The notes: generated by a model from the letters alone, not told the origin. A stretch of DNA of 35,767 nt from Beijerinckiaceae bacterium (GCA_025459195.1 JALORF010000039.1:1-35767), one strand, 5' to 3'. Positions 17,826 to 26,618 are shown, numbered from the stretch's first letter. Made by a program: numbers and translations.

Positions 17826-19502
17826 CTACTGGCTCACCAGTTCGCGGTCCGCAGGCCAGCGCAGCCGCCAGCCCAGCCGGATCTCGCGCTTTTCGCCCGG
17901 CGCATAGTCATGGCTCCACGCCATCACGCCGCGCCTGTCCTGCACATTGCGCTCGCTGGCCGGCGTGTTGGTCGGCAGCGCTTCGACCGTGATGGCCGTG
18001 TTCTCCGACACGGGAATACGATCAACGACACTGATCCGCATCGGCCTGCGGTGCAGGTTGGTGATGCTGGTGCGGTGGTCGCTTATCTGGGTGCGTGTGG
18101 CATTGCTGCCAGACGGATCGTTGTCGCGCCGCCGGACCGGCACACGCTCGACCTTGATGCGGTCATCGGCACCAAAACCCAGTTCGAAGCTCTCGCCGGG
18201 TGCGACGAGGCCCAGCCTCGCCTTGCCGACAAAGGCACCGTCCCGCGTCAGCGAAACGTCTCCGGGCAACAGGGGCACATCATCGGCCCAGGCCAGGTTG
18301 GCCGACAGGTAGGCCCGTGTCTCGAGCGCCGGCGCGACCTTGGCGAGCAAGGGCGCCTCCAGAACATGGCCGGACAGCAGAAGCGTTCGCGCCGTGCCAT
18401 CGCGCCCGACGCTGACCCGCCCCGGCACGACGAAGCTGGCCGAGAAGGCGCTGGTCACGGCACTGGCCTCGCGCTCCACCACCTTGGCAGGTTCCGGGGC
18501 CGGGGCAGGCGCAGCGCCCGGAGCCATCCGCTCCTCCTGCGCCGACATGGCAAGGTTGCGCGAGCGGACACCGCCGAACACCACTGCCGGCTCACTGAGG
18601 GCCAGCGCCTGCGTCGTGACTTCGGGCATCGTTGCGCCACCGGCCACGCGGGCTGTCGACAAGGTCAGGGCGACATCGCTCCAGTCCTCGCCGGTGCGCT
18701 GGGTGATCGCGGCGCGGCGCACGAGGTTGACCTTTGCGGCGCTGCCATTCGCCTGGGTGTCGAGTTGCGCATCATAGACCGCTGCCCACCGCGCACCGCC
18801 GACGCGGTAGCTCAGTGACAGCCGCGATGAGACATCACGCTCCGCTTCCACGGCAATGGCCAGGTCGACCAGCGGCAGCGGCGGCTGGCGCGGCCGCCCG
18901 GCAGCCAGTTCGGCAGACTTGATCTCGGCATCGAGATCGGCGGCGCGTTGCTGCTCGGCCTGAAGGCCCTCGTTCGCCTGGGCCGTGCCCTCCCCGACCG
19001 CAGCCCAGGCCGCGCGGGCCTGCGCCAGATCGAAACCCTTGCCGTCCTTGACAGCAGCTTCGGCCGCCATCCGCGCAAAATCGGCCACAGCCTTCTTCTG
19101 GGCCTCCAGCGCCTCGATCCGGCCCCGCACCCTGGCAAGTTCGGTGCGCAAATCGCGCAAACGCTTCTGAAGGTCCTGATTGGGCGCGGTCTCGGCCGGC
19201 ACACGCCGCACATCGACCGAGCCGATCCGGAGCGCGCCTTGGCCTGCGCCATCGGTCTGGCCCTCGATCCGGATCGAGGCCGGGTCGAGGGCTGCCGGCA
19301 GGCCGCGCAGCAGCAGCACATGCTGGCCAGCCGGCACCCTGACCTCACCGATGCGGGTGATGGCGGCGGCATCGGGGAAGACCGTCACCGCATCGATCCG
19401 GCTGCTCAGGGCCAGTTCGGCCGACACGGCCAGCGGCGCGAGTGCCACGGATGCCACAAGGGACAAGGTTGCGCGCAAGACTTGGCGGGACATGACCATC
19501 AT
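17826..19502 (-). CDS. DUF4139 domain-containing protein (mucoidy-inhibitor MuiA-like family), signal peptide
   Basis: Signal peptide LRATLSLVASVALAPLAVSAE; SRIDAVTVFPDAAAITRIGEVRVPAGQHVLLLRGLPAALDPASIRIEG; coiled coil; LSYRVGGARWAAVYDAQLDT...GEDWSDVALTLSTARV; C-terminal ...IRLGWRLRWPADRELV. Confidence 0.85.
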   Translation of the reverse strand: MMVMSRQVLRATLSLVASVALAPLAVSAELALSSRIDAVTVFPDAAAITRIGEVRVPAGQHVLLLRGLPAALDPASIRIEGQTDGAGQGALRIGSVDVRRVPAETAPNQDLQKRLRDLRTELARVRGRIEALEAQKKAVADFARMAAEAAVKDGKGFDLAQARAAWAAVGEGTAQANEGLQAEQQRAADLDAEIKSAELAAGRPRQPPLPLVDLAIAVEAERDVSSRLSLSYRVGGARWAAVYDAQLDTQANGSAAKVNLVRRAAITQRTGEDWSDVALTLSTARVAGGATMPEVTTQALALSEPAVVFGGVRSRNLAMSAQEERMAPGAAPAPAPEPAKVVEREASAVTSAFSASFVVPGRVSVGRDGTARTLLLSGHVLEAPLLAKVAPALETRAYLSANLAWADDVPLLPGDVSLTRDGAFVGKARLGLVAPGESFELGFGADDRIKVERVPVRRRDNDPSGSNATRTQISDHRTSITNLHRRPMRISVVDRIPVSENTAITVEALPTNTPASERNVQDRRGVMAWSHDYAPGEKREIRLGWRLRWPADRELVSQ

Positions 19503-19573
19503 TCTCCGGGGATCAGCATCAGGACACGATGCCGGCGCTATTCACGCGAGAATTGCGGATTTTTCACGGCCTC

Positions 19574-20446
19574 TCAGGCCCGGCCGCGCTGGCTGCGGAC
19601 CGGCTGCACGCGGTGGCGGAGGAAATTGCCGATTTCCGTCATCCGAACCATCGGCTCCAGCACCTGCGCATCGAGCCCGTGGGCCCAGGCCAGATCGCTG
19701 CGTGCAGGGTCGGCATCGAGCGTCTCGAGGTCGTCGGCATAGCGTGCGACATCCTCGGGCGAGCGCCGGAAACCCTCGGTGACCAGCGGTGCAGCCATGC
19801 GGCGCAGGATCGCCGCGACTTCGCCAAGCGAAAACTCGGGGTGATACTGCACACCCCAGAACACGCCGCCATCGTGGCGGATCTCGGCGGCCTGCACAGG
19901 CGTCATCGCGTTCGAGGCCAGCACCGTGATGTCACCGGGCGGCAACGCCACTGCATCCAGATGGATGGCTGGCGCATCGAATGCAGCCGGACGCCCTGCC
20001 AGCAATGGATGACTCCGGCCTGCCTCCGTCGGCACGATCCGCCGCGCGATGCCGATCTCGCGACCAGCAGGATTGGCCGTGACGGTTCCGCCTGCGGCGA
20101 CGGCACCGACCTGGATGCCCCAGCAAGAGCCGAAACACGGCGTGCCGCTGCGGTAGATCGCCCGCATCAACTCGATTTGCCGGGTGACGGCCGGGGCAAG
20201 CTGATAGATGTGCAGGGCAGAGCCTGTCAGGAAAATGCCGTCATAACTGGCAAGCCCGGACGGGTCCGGCAGGTTCGCGCCCTCGTCCGCCGGCAGGGCG
20301 ATGTCGCAGATGGCGCCGGCATCGAACTGCCGGATCGACTGCGCGTAGGATTCCGCCGGTGTCATCCCAAAGCCTTGCCGATAGGCTTCACGGGCCTCGC
20401 GGACATTGCCCTCGACGACGAGCAGGCGGGCGGGTCTTGTGATCAT
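19574..20446 (-). CDS. Class I glutamine amidotransferase (GMP synthase-like GATase)
   Basis: YDGIFLTGSALHIY, GTPCFGSCWGIQVGAVAAGG (Cys nucleophile), GVQYHPEFSLGEVAAI (His-x-Glu). Start MITRPARLLVVEGN at 20446. Confidence 0.87.
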   Translation of the reverse strand: MITRPARLLVVEGNVREAREAYRQGFGMTPAESYAQSIRQFDAGAICDIALPADEGANLPDPSGLASYDGIFLTGSALHIYQLAPAVTRQIELMRAIYRSGTPCFGSCWGIQVGAVAAGGTVTANPAGREIGIARRIVPTEAGRSHPLLAGRPAAFDAPAIHLDAVALPPGDITVLASNAMTPVQAAEIRHDGGVFWGVQYHPEFSLGEVAAILRRMAAPLVTEGFRRSPEDVARYADDLETLDADPARSDLAWAHGLDAQVLEPMVRMTEIGNFLRHRVQPVRSQRGRA

Positions 20447-20617
20447 GGCTGGAACAGCGAGGTGTGAGGCAGGTGCAAGGAGGGTCTGCGCCAGCAAGGC
20501 ATGACGCAAAGGTCACGACAGGCTAGAGCAATCTGGTGCTTGGCGGAAACGCCAATTGGTAGGCATGCGCATCCCGCATCCGCATGGCACACAGCGCAGC
20601 AAGGTTCAGGCACAGGC

Positions 20618-21547
20618 ATGGCAGACACCCACCCGGCAGACAGCCAGACAGCGTCGCTGGTACAGCGCGCCTGGGCCAATCCCTACCTGCTGCTGGCCAT
20701 CACGACGCTGCTCTGGGGCGGCAACGCCATTGCCAGCCGCGTTGCCATCGACAACGTCTCGCCGATGGCGCTGACATCGCTGCGCTGGATCGGCGTGGCG
20801 CTGATCTTTCCGGTGGTTTTCCGCAAGGACCTGGCAGCGCACTGGCCGACGATCCGCGCTGCCTGGGTGCAGATCGTGCTGATGGGCTGCCTCGGCTTCA
20901 CCGTGTTCAACGCCCTGATGTATGTCGCCGGCCACTCCACCACCGCCATCAACATGGGCATCATCCAGGGCTCCATTCCTGTCATGGTGCTGGCTGGCTC
21001 GGTGCTGTTCTTCCGCACCCGCCTCAGGCTGATGCAGGTGATCGGCGTGCTGACCACGATGCTTGGCGTGGCGCTGACAGCGGCGCGGGGCGATCTGTCC
21101 GTCCTTTCGGAACTGGCCTTCGTGCGCGGCGATGTGCTGATGATCATCGCCTGCGCGCTTTACGCCGGCTACACGCTGGCGCTGCGCAAGCGGCCCGATC
21201 TGCCGGGGCTGGTGTTCTTCACGGCCATGGCCGTGGTGGCCTGCGTGTTGTCCGCGGGCCTGTTCGGCGTCGAGATTGCGCTTGGCCAGCATCAATGGCC
21301 GAACTGGAAAGGCTGGCTCATCGTGCTCTATGTCACGCTCGGCCCCTCGATCATCTCGCAACTGATGTTCATGCGCGGTGTCGAGTTGATCGGCCCGGCG
21401 CGCGCCGGATTGTTCGTCAACCTCGTGCCGATCTGGGCTGCCATTCTCGCTGTCGTGCTGATCGGCGAGCCATTCGCGCTCTATCATGCGCTGGCGCTCG
21501 GACTGGTGCTCGGCGGCATCTGGATGGCTGAGCAGAACCGAACCTGA
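20618..21547 (+). CDS. EamA/DMT-family transporter
   Basis: Ten-TM pattern with LLWGGNAIASRVAIDNVSPMALTSLRWIGVALIFPVVF and a second EamA repeat LIVLYVTLGPSIISQLMFMRGVELIGPARAGLFVNLVPIWAAILAVVLIGEPFALYHALALGLVLGGIWMAEQ. Confidence 0.92.
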   Translation: MADTHPADSQTASLVQRAWANPYLLLAITTLLWGGNAIASRVAIDNVSPMALTSLRWIGVALIFPVVFRKDLAAHWPTIRAAWVQIVLMGCLGFTVFNALMYVAGHSTTAINMGIIQGSIPVMVLAGSVLFFRTRLRLMQVIGVLTTMLGVALTAARGDLSVLSELAFVRGDVLMIIACALYAGYTLALRKRPDLPGLVFFTAMAVVACVLSAGLFGVEIALGQHQWPNWKGWLIVLYVTLGPSIISQLMFMRGVELIGPARAGLFVNLVPIWAAILAVVLIGEPFALYHALALGLVLGGIWMAEQNRT

Positions 21548-21584
21548 CGCTGCCTTCGGCGCAGGTGTGTCAGCGCCGCATGAA

Positions 21585-21981
21585 TCAGCGCCAGAGAGGC
21601 CGAACCTTCAGAAACAATCCGTAGGCCCTCTCCAGCAGCCAGGGCAGTGGCGGAACCGATGCCACCCGGCCCAGCAGCCTGAAGCGCGGGGTTGCCCGCC
21701 ACAAGGCGATGAAGGCGGCTGCACCGGACACGACCTCGCCGCTGCCAAGCCGGACATGAAAGCGGGCCAACGCAGCCTCGCGGCTGACCCCCTCGGGCAA
21801 TACCGCCGCGTCGGCAGCAATGTTCTCGAAGGCCGGGCGATCGGCGGCACCATCGCTCAGGCGTTGATACAGCGCGATCTCGCGCGAGCAAACCGGGCAG
21901 CCGCCATCATAATAGACGGCGCAGGCTGCGGCGGGATCGAGGGTCTGCGGCGGGATCGAGGGTGGCTTTTGACAACGTCAT
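21585..21981 (-). pseudogene. DUF393 (thiol-disulfide oxidoreductase, DCC family) gene frameshifted by a 19-bp tandem duplication
   Basis: Reverse-strand frame: ...CAVYYDGGCPVCSREIALYQRLSDGAADRPAFENIAADAAVLPEGVSREAALARFHVRLGSGEVVSGAAAFIALWRATPRFRLLGRVASVPPLPWLLERAYGLFLKVRPLWR*, with the DxxCPxC motif. ATG at 21981 is out of frame with it; deleting one 19-bp copy gives MTLSKATLDPAAACAVYYDGGCPVC.... Confidence 0.82.
21926..21963. repeat. Perfect 19-bp x2 tandem duplication (ctgcggcgggatcgagggt)
   Basis: 21926-21944 and 21945-21963 are identical. Confidence 0.97.
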
Positions 21982-22031
21982 GAGCCGGAAATGGTGCTGC
22001 GCAGTGTTTCTGACAAGCGTGTCGAAAGGCC

Positions 22032-22226
22032 TCAGAACGCCTTGGGCAGGCCGGCCTTTTTGAGGATGGCATTGGCAAGGTGCCGCGATTTCGTTCCTGC
22101 ATCCAGCGTCAAGGAGCGACCTGTCACCCGATTGAACCAGATTTCGTGATCGCCTTTGCCCTGCCGCAGCAACTCGAAGCCCTCACGTCGCAAAATGCGT
22201 TTCAGTTCGGGGCCAATTTCGCCCAT
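22032..22226 (-). CDS. hicA: HicA/YcfA-family mRNA interferase toxin
   Basis: MGEIGPELKRILRREGFELLRQGKGDHEIWFNRVTGRSLTLDAGTKSRHLANAILKKAGLPKAF: HicA dsRBD-like size and motif (GxGDHEIWxN; LaNAILKKAGL). Confidence 0.85.
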   Translation of the reverse strand: MGEIGPELKRILRREGFELLRQGKGDHEIWFNRVTGRSLTLDAGTKSRHLANAILKKAGLPKAF

Positions 22227-22232
22227 TGATGA

Positions 22233-22448
22233 TCATGCAGCCTTGACGATGTCGGTGACCCTGAAGGTCAGGTCGATGCGGACTTCGTCTGTGGTTTCCA
22301 GAAAGTCCGGCACGATCAGTCTCAGTCTTTCGCGCAAGGCCTCGACGGTTTCCGCTTCGGTCGCTATGCCAAGATCGCCGACGGCCGCAGCCCACCAGAC
22401 GCTCGCCTCGTCATCCCACTCAGCTTCAAACTGCACGACACGAGGCAT
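22233..22448 (-). CDS. DUF1902/HicB-like antitoxin
   Basis: MPRVVQFEAEWDDEASVWWAAAVGDLGIATEAETVEALRERLRLIVPDFLE...: HicB/DUF1902-like partial fold, 6 nt upstream of hicA on the same strand. Confidence 0.8.
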   Translation of the reverse strand: MPRVVQFEAEWDDEASVWWAAAVGDLGIATEAETVEALRERLRLIVPDFLETTDEVRIDLTFRVTDIVKAA

Positions 22449-22492
22449 GCTTGCTCCTCCCGAAGGCGAAAGACTAGCACACCTCGCGTGTT

Positions 22493-24103
22493 TCAGTCAC
22501 CTCGCGGCGAAATGGCGGTCCCCTCAGAACGCCAGCCGGCGTGCGCGCTTGACCTGCGGGATCGCCTCGATCCTGGCAAGCAACGTATCATCGACGCGGC
22601 TGTCGACCGCGACATAGCAGAGCCGGGCGTGTCCCGGCCAAGGTTGAAGGTTGCCACATTGACGCCGGCATCGCCGAGCAGCGACCCGAAGGCCCCGATG
22701 AAGCCGGGCTTGTCGGCATTGCGGATGTAGATCATGTGCGGCGCAAAAGCCGCATCGACCTTGATGTCGCGGATTTCGACGATCCGCGGCACGCCGTCGG
22801 ACAGCACGGTCCCGACCGCATGGCGCGGCATGTCCTCGGCCTCGACGATGATCTTGATCGAGCTTTCGAGATTGCCGGGGGCCTCGCGCTTGACCTCGTC
22901 GATGGTGATGCCCTTGTCCTTGGCGATGGCCGCAGCATTGACCATGTTGATGCCCGGCATGAACGGCCGGAGTACGCCGGCAATCGCCGCCGAGGTCATC
23001 GGCTTGACGTTCAGTTCCGCCACCTTGCCCTCATAGACGATGCGGATCGCCTTCACAGAGCTTTCGGTGAGCTGGCCCAGGAACGAGCCGAGCTTTTCGG
23101 CCAGCGCCACGAATGGCTTGACGCGCGGCGCTTCCTCCGCCGAGATCGAGGGGAAGTTGACGGCATTGGTGATCGCGCCCTTGAGCAGGTAGTCGCTCAT
23201 CTGCTCCGCCACCTGAAGCGCCACGTTTTCCTGTGCTTCGGAGGTCGAGGCACCAAGGTGCGGCGTGCAAATGACGTTTTCCAGCCCGAACAGCGGGTTG
23301 GTTTCCGCCGGCTCCTCCGAGAACACGTCGAAGGCAGCGCCCGCCACATGACCCGTCTTGATGGCATCAGCGAGCGCCTGTTCATCGACAAGCCCGCCGC
23401 GGGCGCAGTTGACGATCCGGACGCCCTTCTTGGTCTTGGCCAGCGCCTCGCGCGACAGGATGTTCCTGGTCTGCTCGGTCATCGGCACATGCAGCGTGAT
23501 CACATCGGCGCGGGCCAGCAGCGCATCGAGTTCCACCTTCTCCACGCCAAGGGCAACAGCCCGCTCCGGCGTGAGGTAGGGGTCATAGGCCACGACCTTC
23601 ATGCCGATGCCGAGCGCCTTGCGCGCCACGATCGAGCCGATGTTGCCAGCCCCGATCAGGCCAAGCGTCTTGGCTTCAAGCTCGACGCCCATGAAGCGGT
23701 TCTTCTCCCACTTGCCGGCCTGCGTGGAGATGTCGGCGGCGGGGATCTGCCGGGCCAGGGCGAACATCAGTGCGATGGCGTGCTCGGCGGTGGTGATCGA
23801 GTTGCCGAAGGGCGTGTTCATGACGATGATGCCGCGCTGCGTGGCGGCCGGAATGTCGACATTGTCGACGCCGATGCCGGCCCGGCCGATCACCTTCAGT
23901 CTGGTGGCGCTTTCGAGCAGCTTGGCGGTGGCCTTGGAGGCCGAGCGGATGGCAAGCCCGTCATAATCGCCGATCATGGCGGCGAGCTTGTCCTTGTCCT
24001 TGCCGAGGCCGGGATCGAAGGTCACATCGATGCCGCGATCCTTGAAGATCTGCACGGCGGCGGGAGAGAGAGCGTCTGAAATCAGAACCTTGGGAGCGGG
24101 CAT
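22493..24103 (-). CDS. serA: D-3-phosphoglycerate dehydrogenase; C-terminal end apparently frameshifted (restored end would be 22524)
   Basis: MPAPKVLISDALSPAAVQIFKDRGIDVTFDPGL...VIGRAGIGVDNVDIPAATQRGIIVMNTPFGNSITTAEHAIALMFALARQIP...TLGLIGAGNIGSIVARKA...ACT domain ...KPGFIGAFGSLLGDAGVNVATFNLGRDTPG, then out of frame. The alternative frame reads LCYVAVDSRVDDTLLARIEAIPQVKRARRLAF*. Confidence 0.93.
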   Translation of the reverse strand: MPAPKVLISDALSPAAVQIFKDRGIDVTFDPGLGKDKDKLAAMIGDYDGLAIRSASKATAKLLESATRLKVIGRAGIGVDNVDIPAATQRGIIVMNTPFGNSITTAEHAIALMFALARQIPAADISTQAGKWEKNRFMGVELEAKTLGLIGAGNIGSIVARKALGIGMKVVAYDPYLTPERAVALGVEKVELDALLARADVITLHVPMTEQTRNILSREALAKTKKGVRIVNCARGGLVDEQALADAIKTGHVAGAAFDVFSEEPAETNPLFGLENVICTPHLGASTSEAQENVALQVAEQMSDYLLKGAITNAVNFPSISAEEAPRVKPFVALAEKLGSFLGQLTESSVKAIRIVYEGKVAELNVKPMTSAAIAGVLRPFMPGINMVNAAAIAKDKGITIDEVKREAPGNLESSIKIIVEAEDMPRHAVGTVLSDGVPRIVEIRDIKVDAAFAPHMIYIRNADKPGFIGAFGSLLGDAGVNVATFNLGRDTPGSAMSRSTAASMIRCLPGSRRSRRSSAHAGWRSEGTAISPRGD

Positions 24104-24164
24104 GGGAGCACCTTGTGATGAGGCTGTGGGATGTGGGCAGTCAGCAGCCGGGCGTCGCCATCCG

Positions 24165-24192
24165 CGACTGCCGACTGCCTGTTGCCGATTGC
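24165..24192. repeat. Four imperfect 7-nt tandem units (CGACTGC CGACTGC CTGTTGC CGATTGC) in the serC-serA intergenic region
   Basis: Direct reading. GGCAGTC at 24136-24142 is complementary to GACTGCC at 24166-24172. Confidence 0.75.
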
Positions 24193-24207
24193 CGGATGGA
24201 AAGCCGC

Positions 24208-25398
24208 TCAGGCGGCTTTCTGAATCTTCGCCTTTTCAGCGGCAAAGGCGCGCTCGATCCAGGGCAGCAGCGCCTTGACATCGCGCGTCTGCACGGTCGC
24301 GCCGCACCAGATCCGCAGGCCCGGAGGCGCATCGCGGTAATGGCCGAGATCAAGGCCGACACCTTCTTTTTCCAGGAAGGCCACAATGCCCTTGGCGAAA
24401 GTCGCCTGGGCATCGGCTGAAAGGGCCGTCACGGCCGGGTCAGTAAACTTGAGACAGACCGACGTGTTGGAACGGGTCTTGGGCTTCACCGCGAGGAAAT
24501 CGATCCACGGCGTCGCCTTGACCCACGCGGCGATGGCGCGGGCGTTGGCGTCGGCCCGCTTGATCAGCCCTGTCAGGCCACCCACCTTTTTCGCCCAGGT
24601 CAACGCATCGATGTAATCCTCGACGCAGAGCATGGACGGCGTGTTGATGGTCTCGCCTTCGAAGATGCCCTTGATCAGCTTGCCGCCCGAGGTCAGCCGG
24701 AAGATCTTCGGCAGCGGCCAGGCCGGCTTGTAGCTTTCGAGCCGGGCCACAGCGCGCGGGCTGAGGATCAGCATGCCATGGGCCGCTTCCCCGCCCAGCG
24801 CCTTCTGCCAGGAGAAGGTGGTGACATCGAGCTTGGACCAGTCCATGCGCTGCGCGAAGGCCGAGGATGTGGCATCGCAGAAGGTCAGGCCCTGACGGTC
24901 GGCGGCAATCCAGTCCGCATCGGGAACGCGCACGCCGGAGGTCGTGCCATTCCAGGTGAAGCAGACATCGCGGTTGCGGGTGTCGATCTTTTTGAGGTTC
25001 GGCAGCGCGCCATAAGGAGCAGTCACCGTTTCGATGTCGGCCAGCTTGAGCTGCTTGACGGCGTCTGTCACCCAGCCTTCGCCGAAGCTCTCCCAGGCCG
25101 CCATGGTCACCGGGCGCGCACCGAGCATGGTCCACATCGCCATCTCGTAGGCACCGGTGTCGGACGCCGGCACGATGCCGATCAGGTAATCGGCCGGCAC
25201 TTCAAGCACCTCGCGCGTCAGATCGATGGCCTGCTTGAGCTTGGCCTTGCCGATCTTGGCACGATGCGAGCGCCCGAGCGCAGCGTCATTCAGCGATTTG
25301 AGGGACCAGCCCGGCCTTTTGGCGCAGGGGCCGGAAGAGAAGTTCGGCACGCGTGGGCGTGCAAGTTCGCCGCTGGCGGCGTTCGGTGTCGTCGTCAT
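24208..25398 (-). CDS. serC: Phosphoserine aminotransferase
   Basis: [80 protein letters not shown]...[57 protein letters not shown] start (25398) or METLMTTT (25410). Confidence 0.95.
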   Translation of the reverse strand: MTTTPNAASGELARPRVPNFSSGPCAKRPGWSLKSLNDAALGRSHRAKIGKAKLKQAIDLTREVLEVPADYLIGIVPASDTGAYEMAMWTMLGARPVTMAAWESFGEGWVTDAVKQLKLADIETVTAPYGALPNLKKIDTRNRDVCFTWNGTTSGVRVPDADWIAADRQGLTFCDATSSAFAQRMDWSKLDVTTFSWQKALGGEAAHGMLILSPRAVARLESYKPAWPLPKIFRLTSGGKLIKGIFEGETINTPSMLCVEDYIDALTWAKKVGGLTGLIKRADANARAIAAWVKATPWIDFLAVKPKTRSNTSVCLKFTDPAVTALSADAQATFAKGIVAFLEKEGVGLDLGHYRDAPPGLRIWCGATVQTRDVKALLPWIERAFAAEKAKIQKAA

Positions 25399-25407
25399 CA
25401 ATGTCTC

Positions 25408-25460
25408 CATCCTCACAGATGGGTGTCTCCCGGTGGGGGGAGATGACCCGTCGATGGGGA
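25408..25460 (-). ncRNA. Probable alphaproteobacterial serC leader RNA motif
   Basis: Immediately 5' of serC. Reverse strand CCATCGACGGGTCATCTCCCCCCACCGGGAGACACCCATCTGTGAGGATGG: nested hairpin GGGTcaTCTCCC...GGGAGAcACCC enclosed by possible CCATC/GATGG pairing. Confidence 0.55.
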
Positions 25461-25597
25461 TAGGGGACAAGCCAGAGGCCGTCAATCAGGATTGTTCCGC
25501 ACGAAGCATGTCTTTCGTCTGCCCTTTGGGCGACGCCCGAAAGCGAAACGGCGCGCCCGCAGGGGCGCGCCGTCGGCAGATCGGCCTTTCGGCTGGA

Positions 25598-26381
25598 TCA
25601 GAACTTGCGGACCATGGGAGCGGGCGCGAACACCGGCTCGGGAGCGGGCGAGCCGCAGCAGTCGCCGCTGCCCAGAGCCCAGCGCATGCCGAGGCGGAAA
25701 TCGTGGCTGTCGATGTTGTTCATCTTCACCGAAGCCAGCGTGTTGGCTGGCAGGAACGGGTTCACCAGCACGCCCGATTCGGCCTTGCCGAGATTGAGGT
25801 AGCGATAGCTCGCTTCCAGCGTCAGGTTCTGGTTGATCTGGTAGCCGACACCGGCATGCAGCGCCCAGGCAAGGCTGGTCTTGGTGCGGTCCGGCGCGTA
25901 AGCCCAGCGCACAGAAGGTGCCGAGATCGACATAGGCATTGGCCATGAACACCCGCGACGAGAGGTTGCCGCTATAGGTGTTGGTCTGGGTCTGGCCCGG
26001 TGCGCCGGGAATGGTCAGGAAGTCGGTATAGCCGATCTGGCCGTTGCCGCGGAACTCGGCGGTCACGTCAGCGCGGAACCAGCTGTTGAACTTGTAACCG
26101 ACACCGAGCCCGACAAAGGACGGCGTGGGATGCTTCTGGCCGAACAGGGATGCGGAGCCGATGGCCGGGTTCGCATAGATGTCGGAGGTATACTTGCCGA
26201 TCTTGGTCGACCCGACGCCGACATCGCCGCGCAGGTAGATGCCACCCGCCGAGACCGTGCCGCGCAGCGGTGCATCGAAGTGGGGAGGCGGCGGCGGGAC
26301 AGGCAGATCGCCCGCGTGGGCAACGGTCGCGACGCCGACAACCACGGCGCCTGCGACAGCGAGAACTTTCAGGCTGCTCAT
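25598..26381 (-). pseudogene. Outer-membrane beta-barrel protein (Rhizobiales porin-like/Omp25-type), frameshifted around 25915-25930
   Basis: N-terminal half MSSLKVLAVAGAVVVGVATVAHAGDLPVPPPPPHFDAPLRGTVSAGGIYLRGDVGVG...VFMANAYVDLGTF in one frame; C-terminal half RTKTSLAWALHAGVGYQINQNLTLEASYRYLNLGKAESG...SHDFRLGMRWALG...MVRKF* in another. Confidence 0.8.
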
Positions 26382-26458
26382 GATTTCATCCTCAACGGTT
26401 TGGCATGGTGCGAACACGCATGCGGAATGCCAACGAAGAGGACTTTCGCATCCAAGCG

Positions 26459-26474
26459 TTAAAAGGCACTTAAC
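26459..26474. promoter_or_regulatory. CtrA-type binding motif TTAA-N7-TTAAC
   Basis: TTAA aaggcac TTAAC, 78-93 bp upstream of the beta-barrel gene start at 26381; a further TTAACC lies at 26482-26487. Confidence 0.55.
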
Positions 26475-26618
26475 CCTAACGATTAACCATCGCCGGCAAG
26501 CAAAACGGCGCGCGCAAGCGCCTGGCCCGCCAGTTCAGCGCAGTTGTCGGTCGCGTTCAGGGAGGTGAGCCGCGCCGGCAGGTGACTGCCGACACTCAGG
26601 GCTCAACGATAGCGCTGC

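Noticed and set aside
16231-17907. 558-aa ORF on the + strand
   Set aside because: Antisense shadow of purA.
21857-22102. 81-aa ORF (MQERNRGTLPMPSSKRP...) downstream of hicA
   Set aside because: Overlaps hicA and the DUF393 5' end in another frame; basic low-complexity sequence with no family resemblance.
22736-24079. 447-aa ORF on the + strand
   Set aside because: Antisense shadow of serA.
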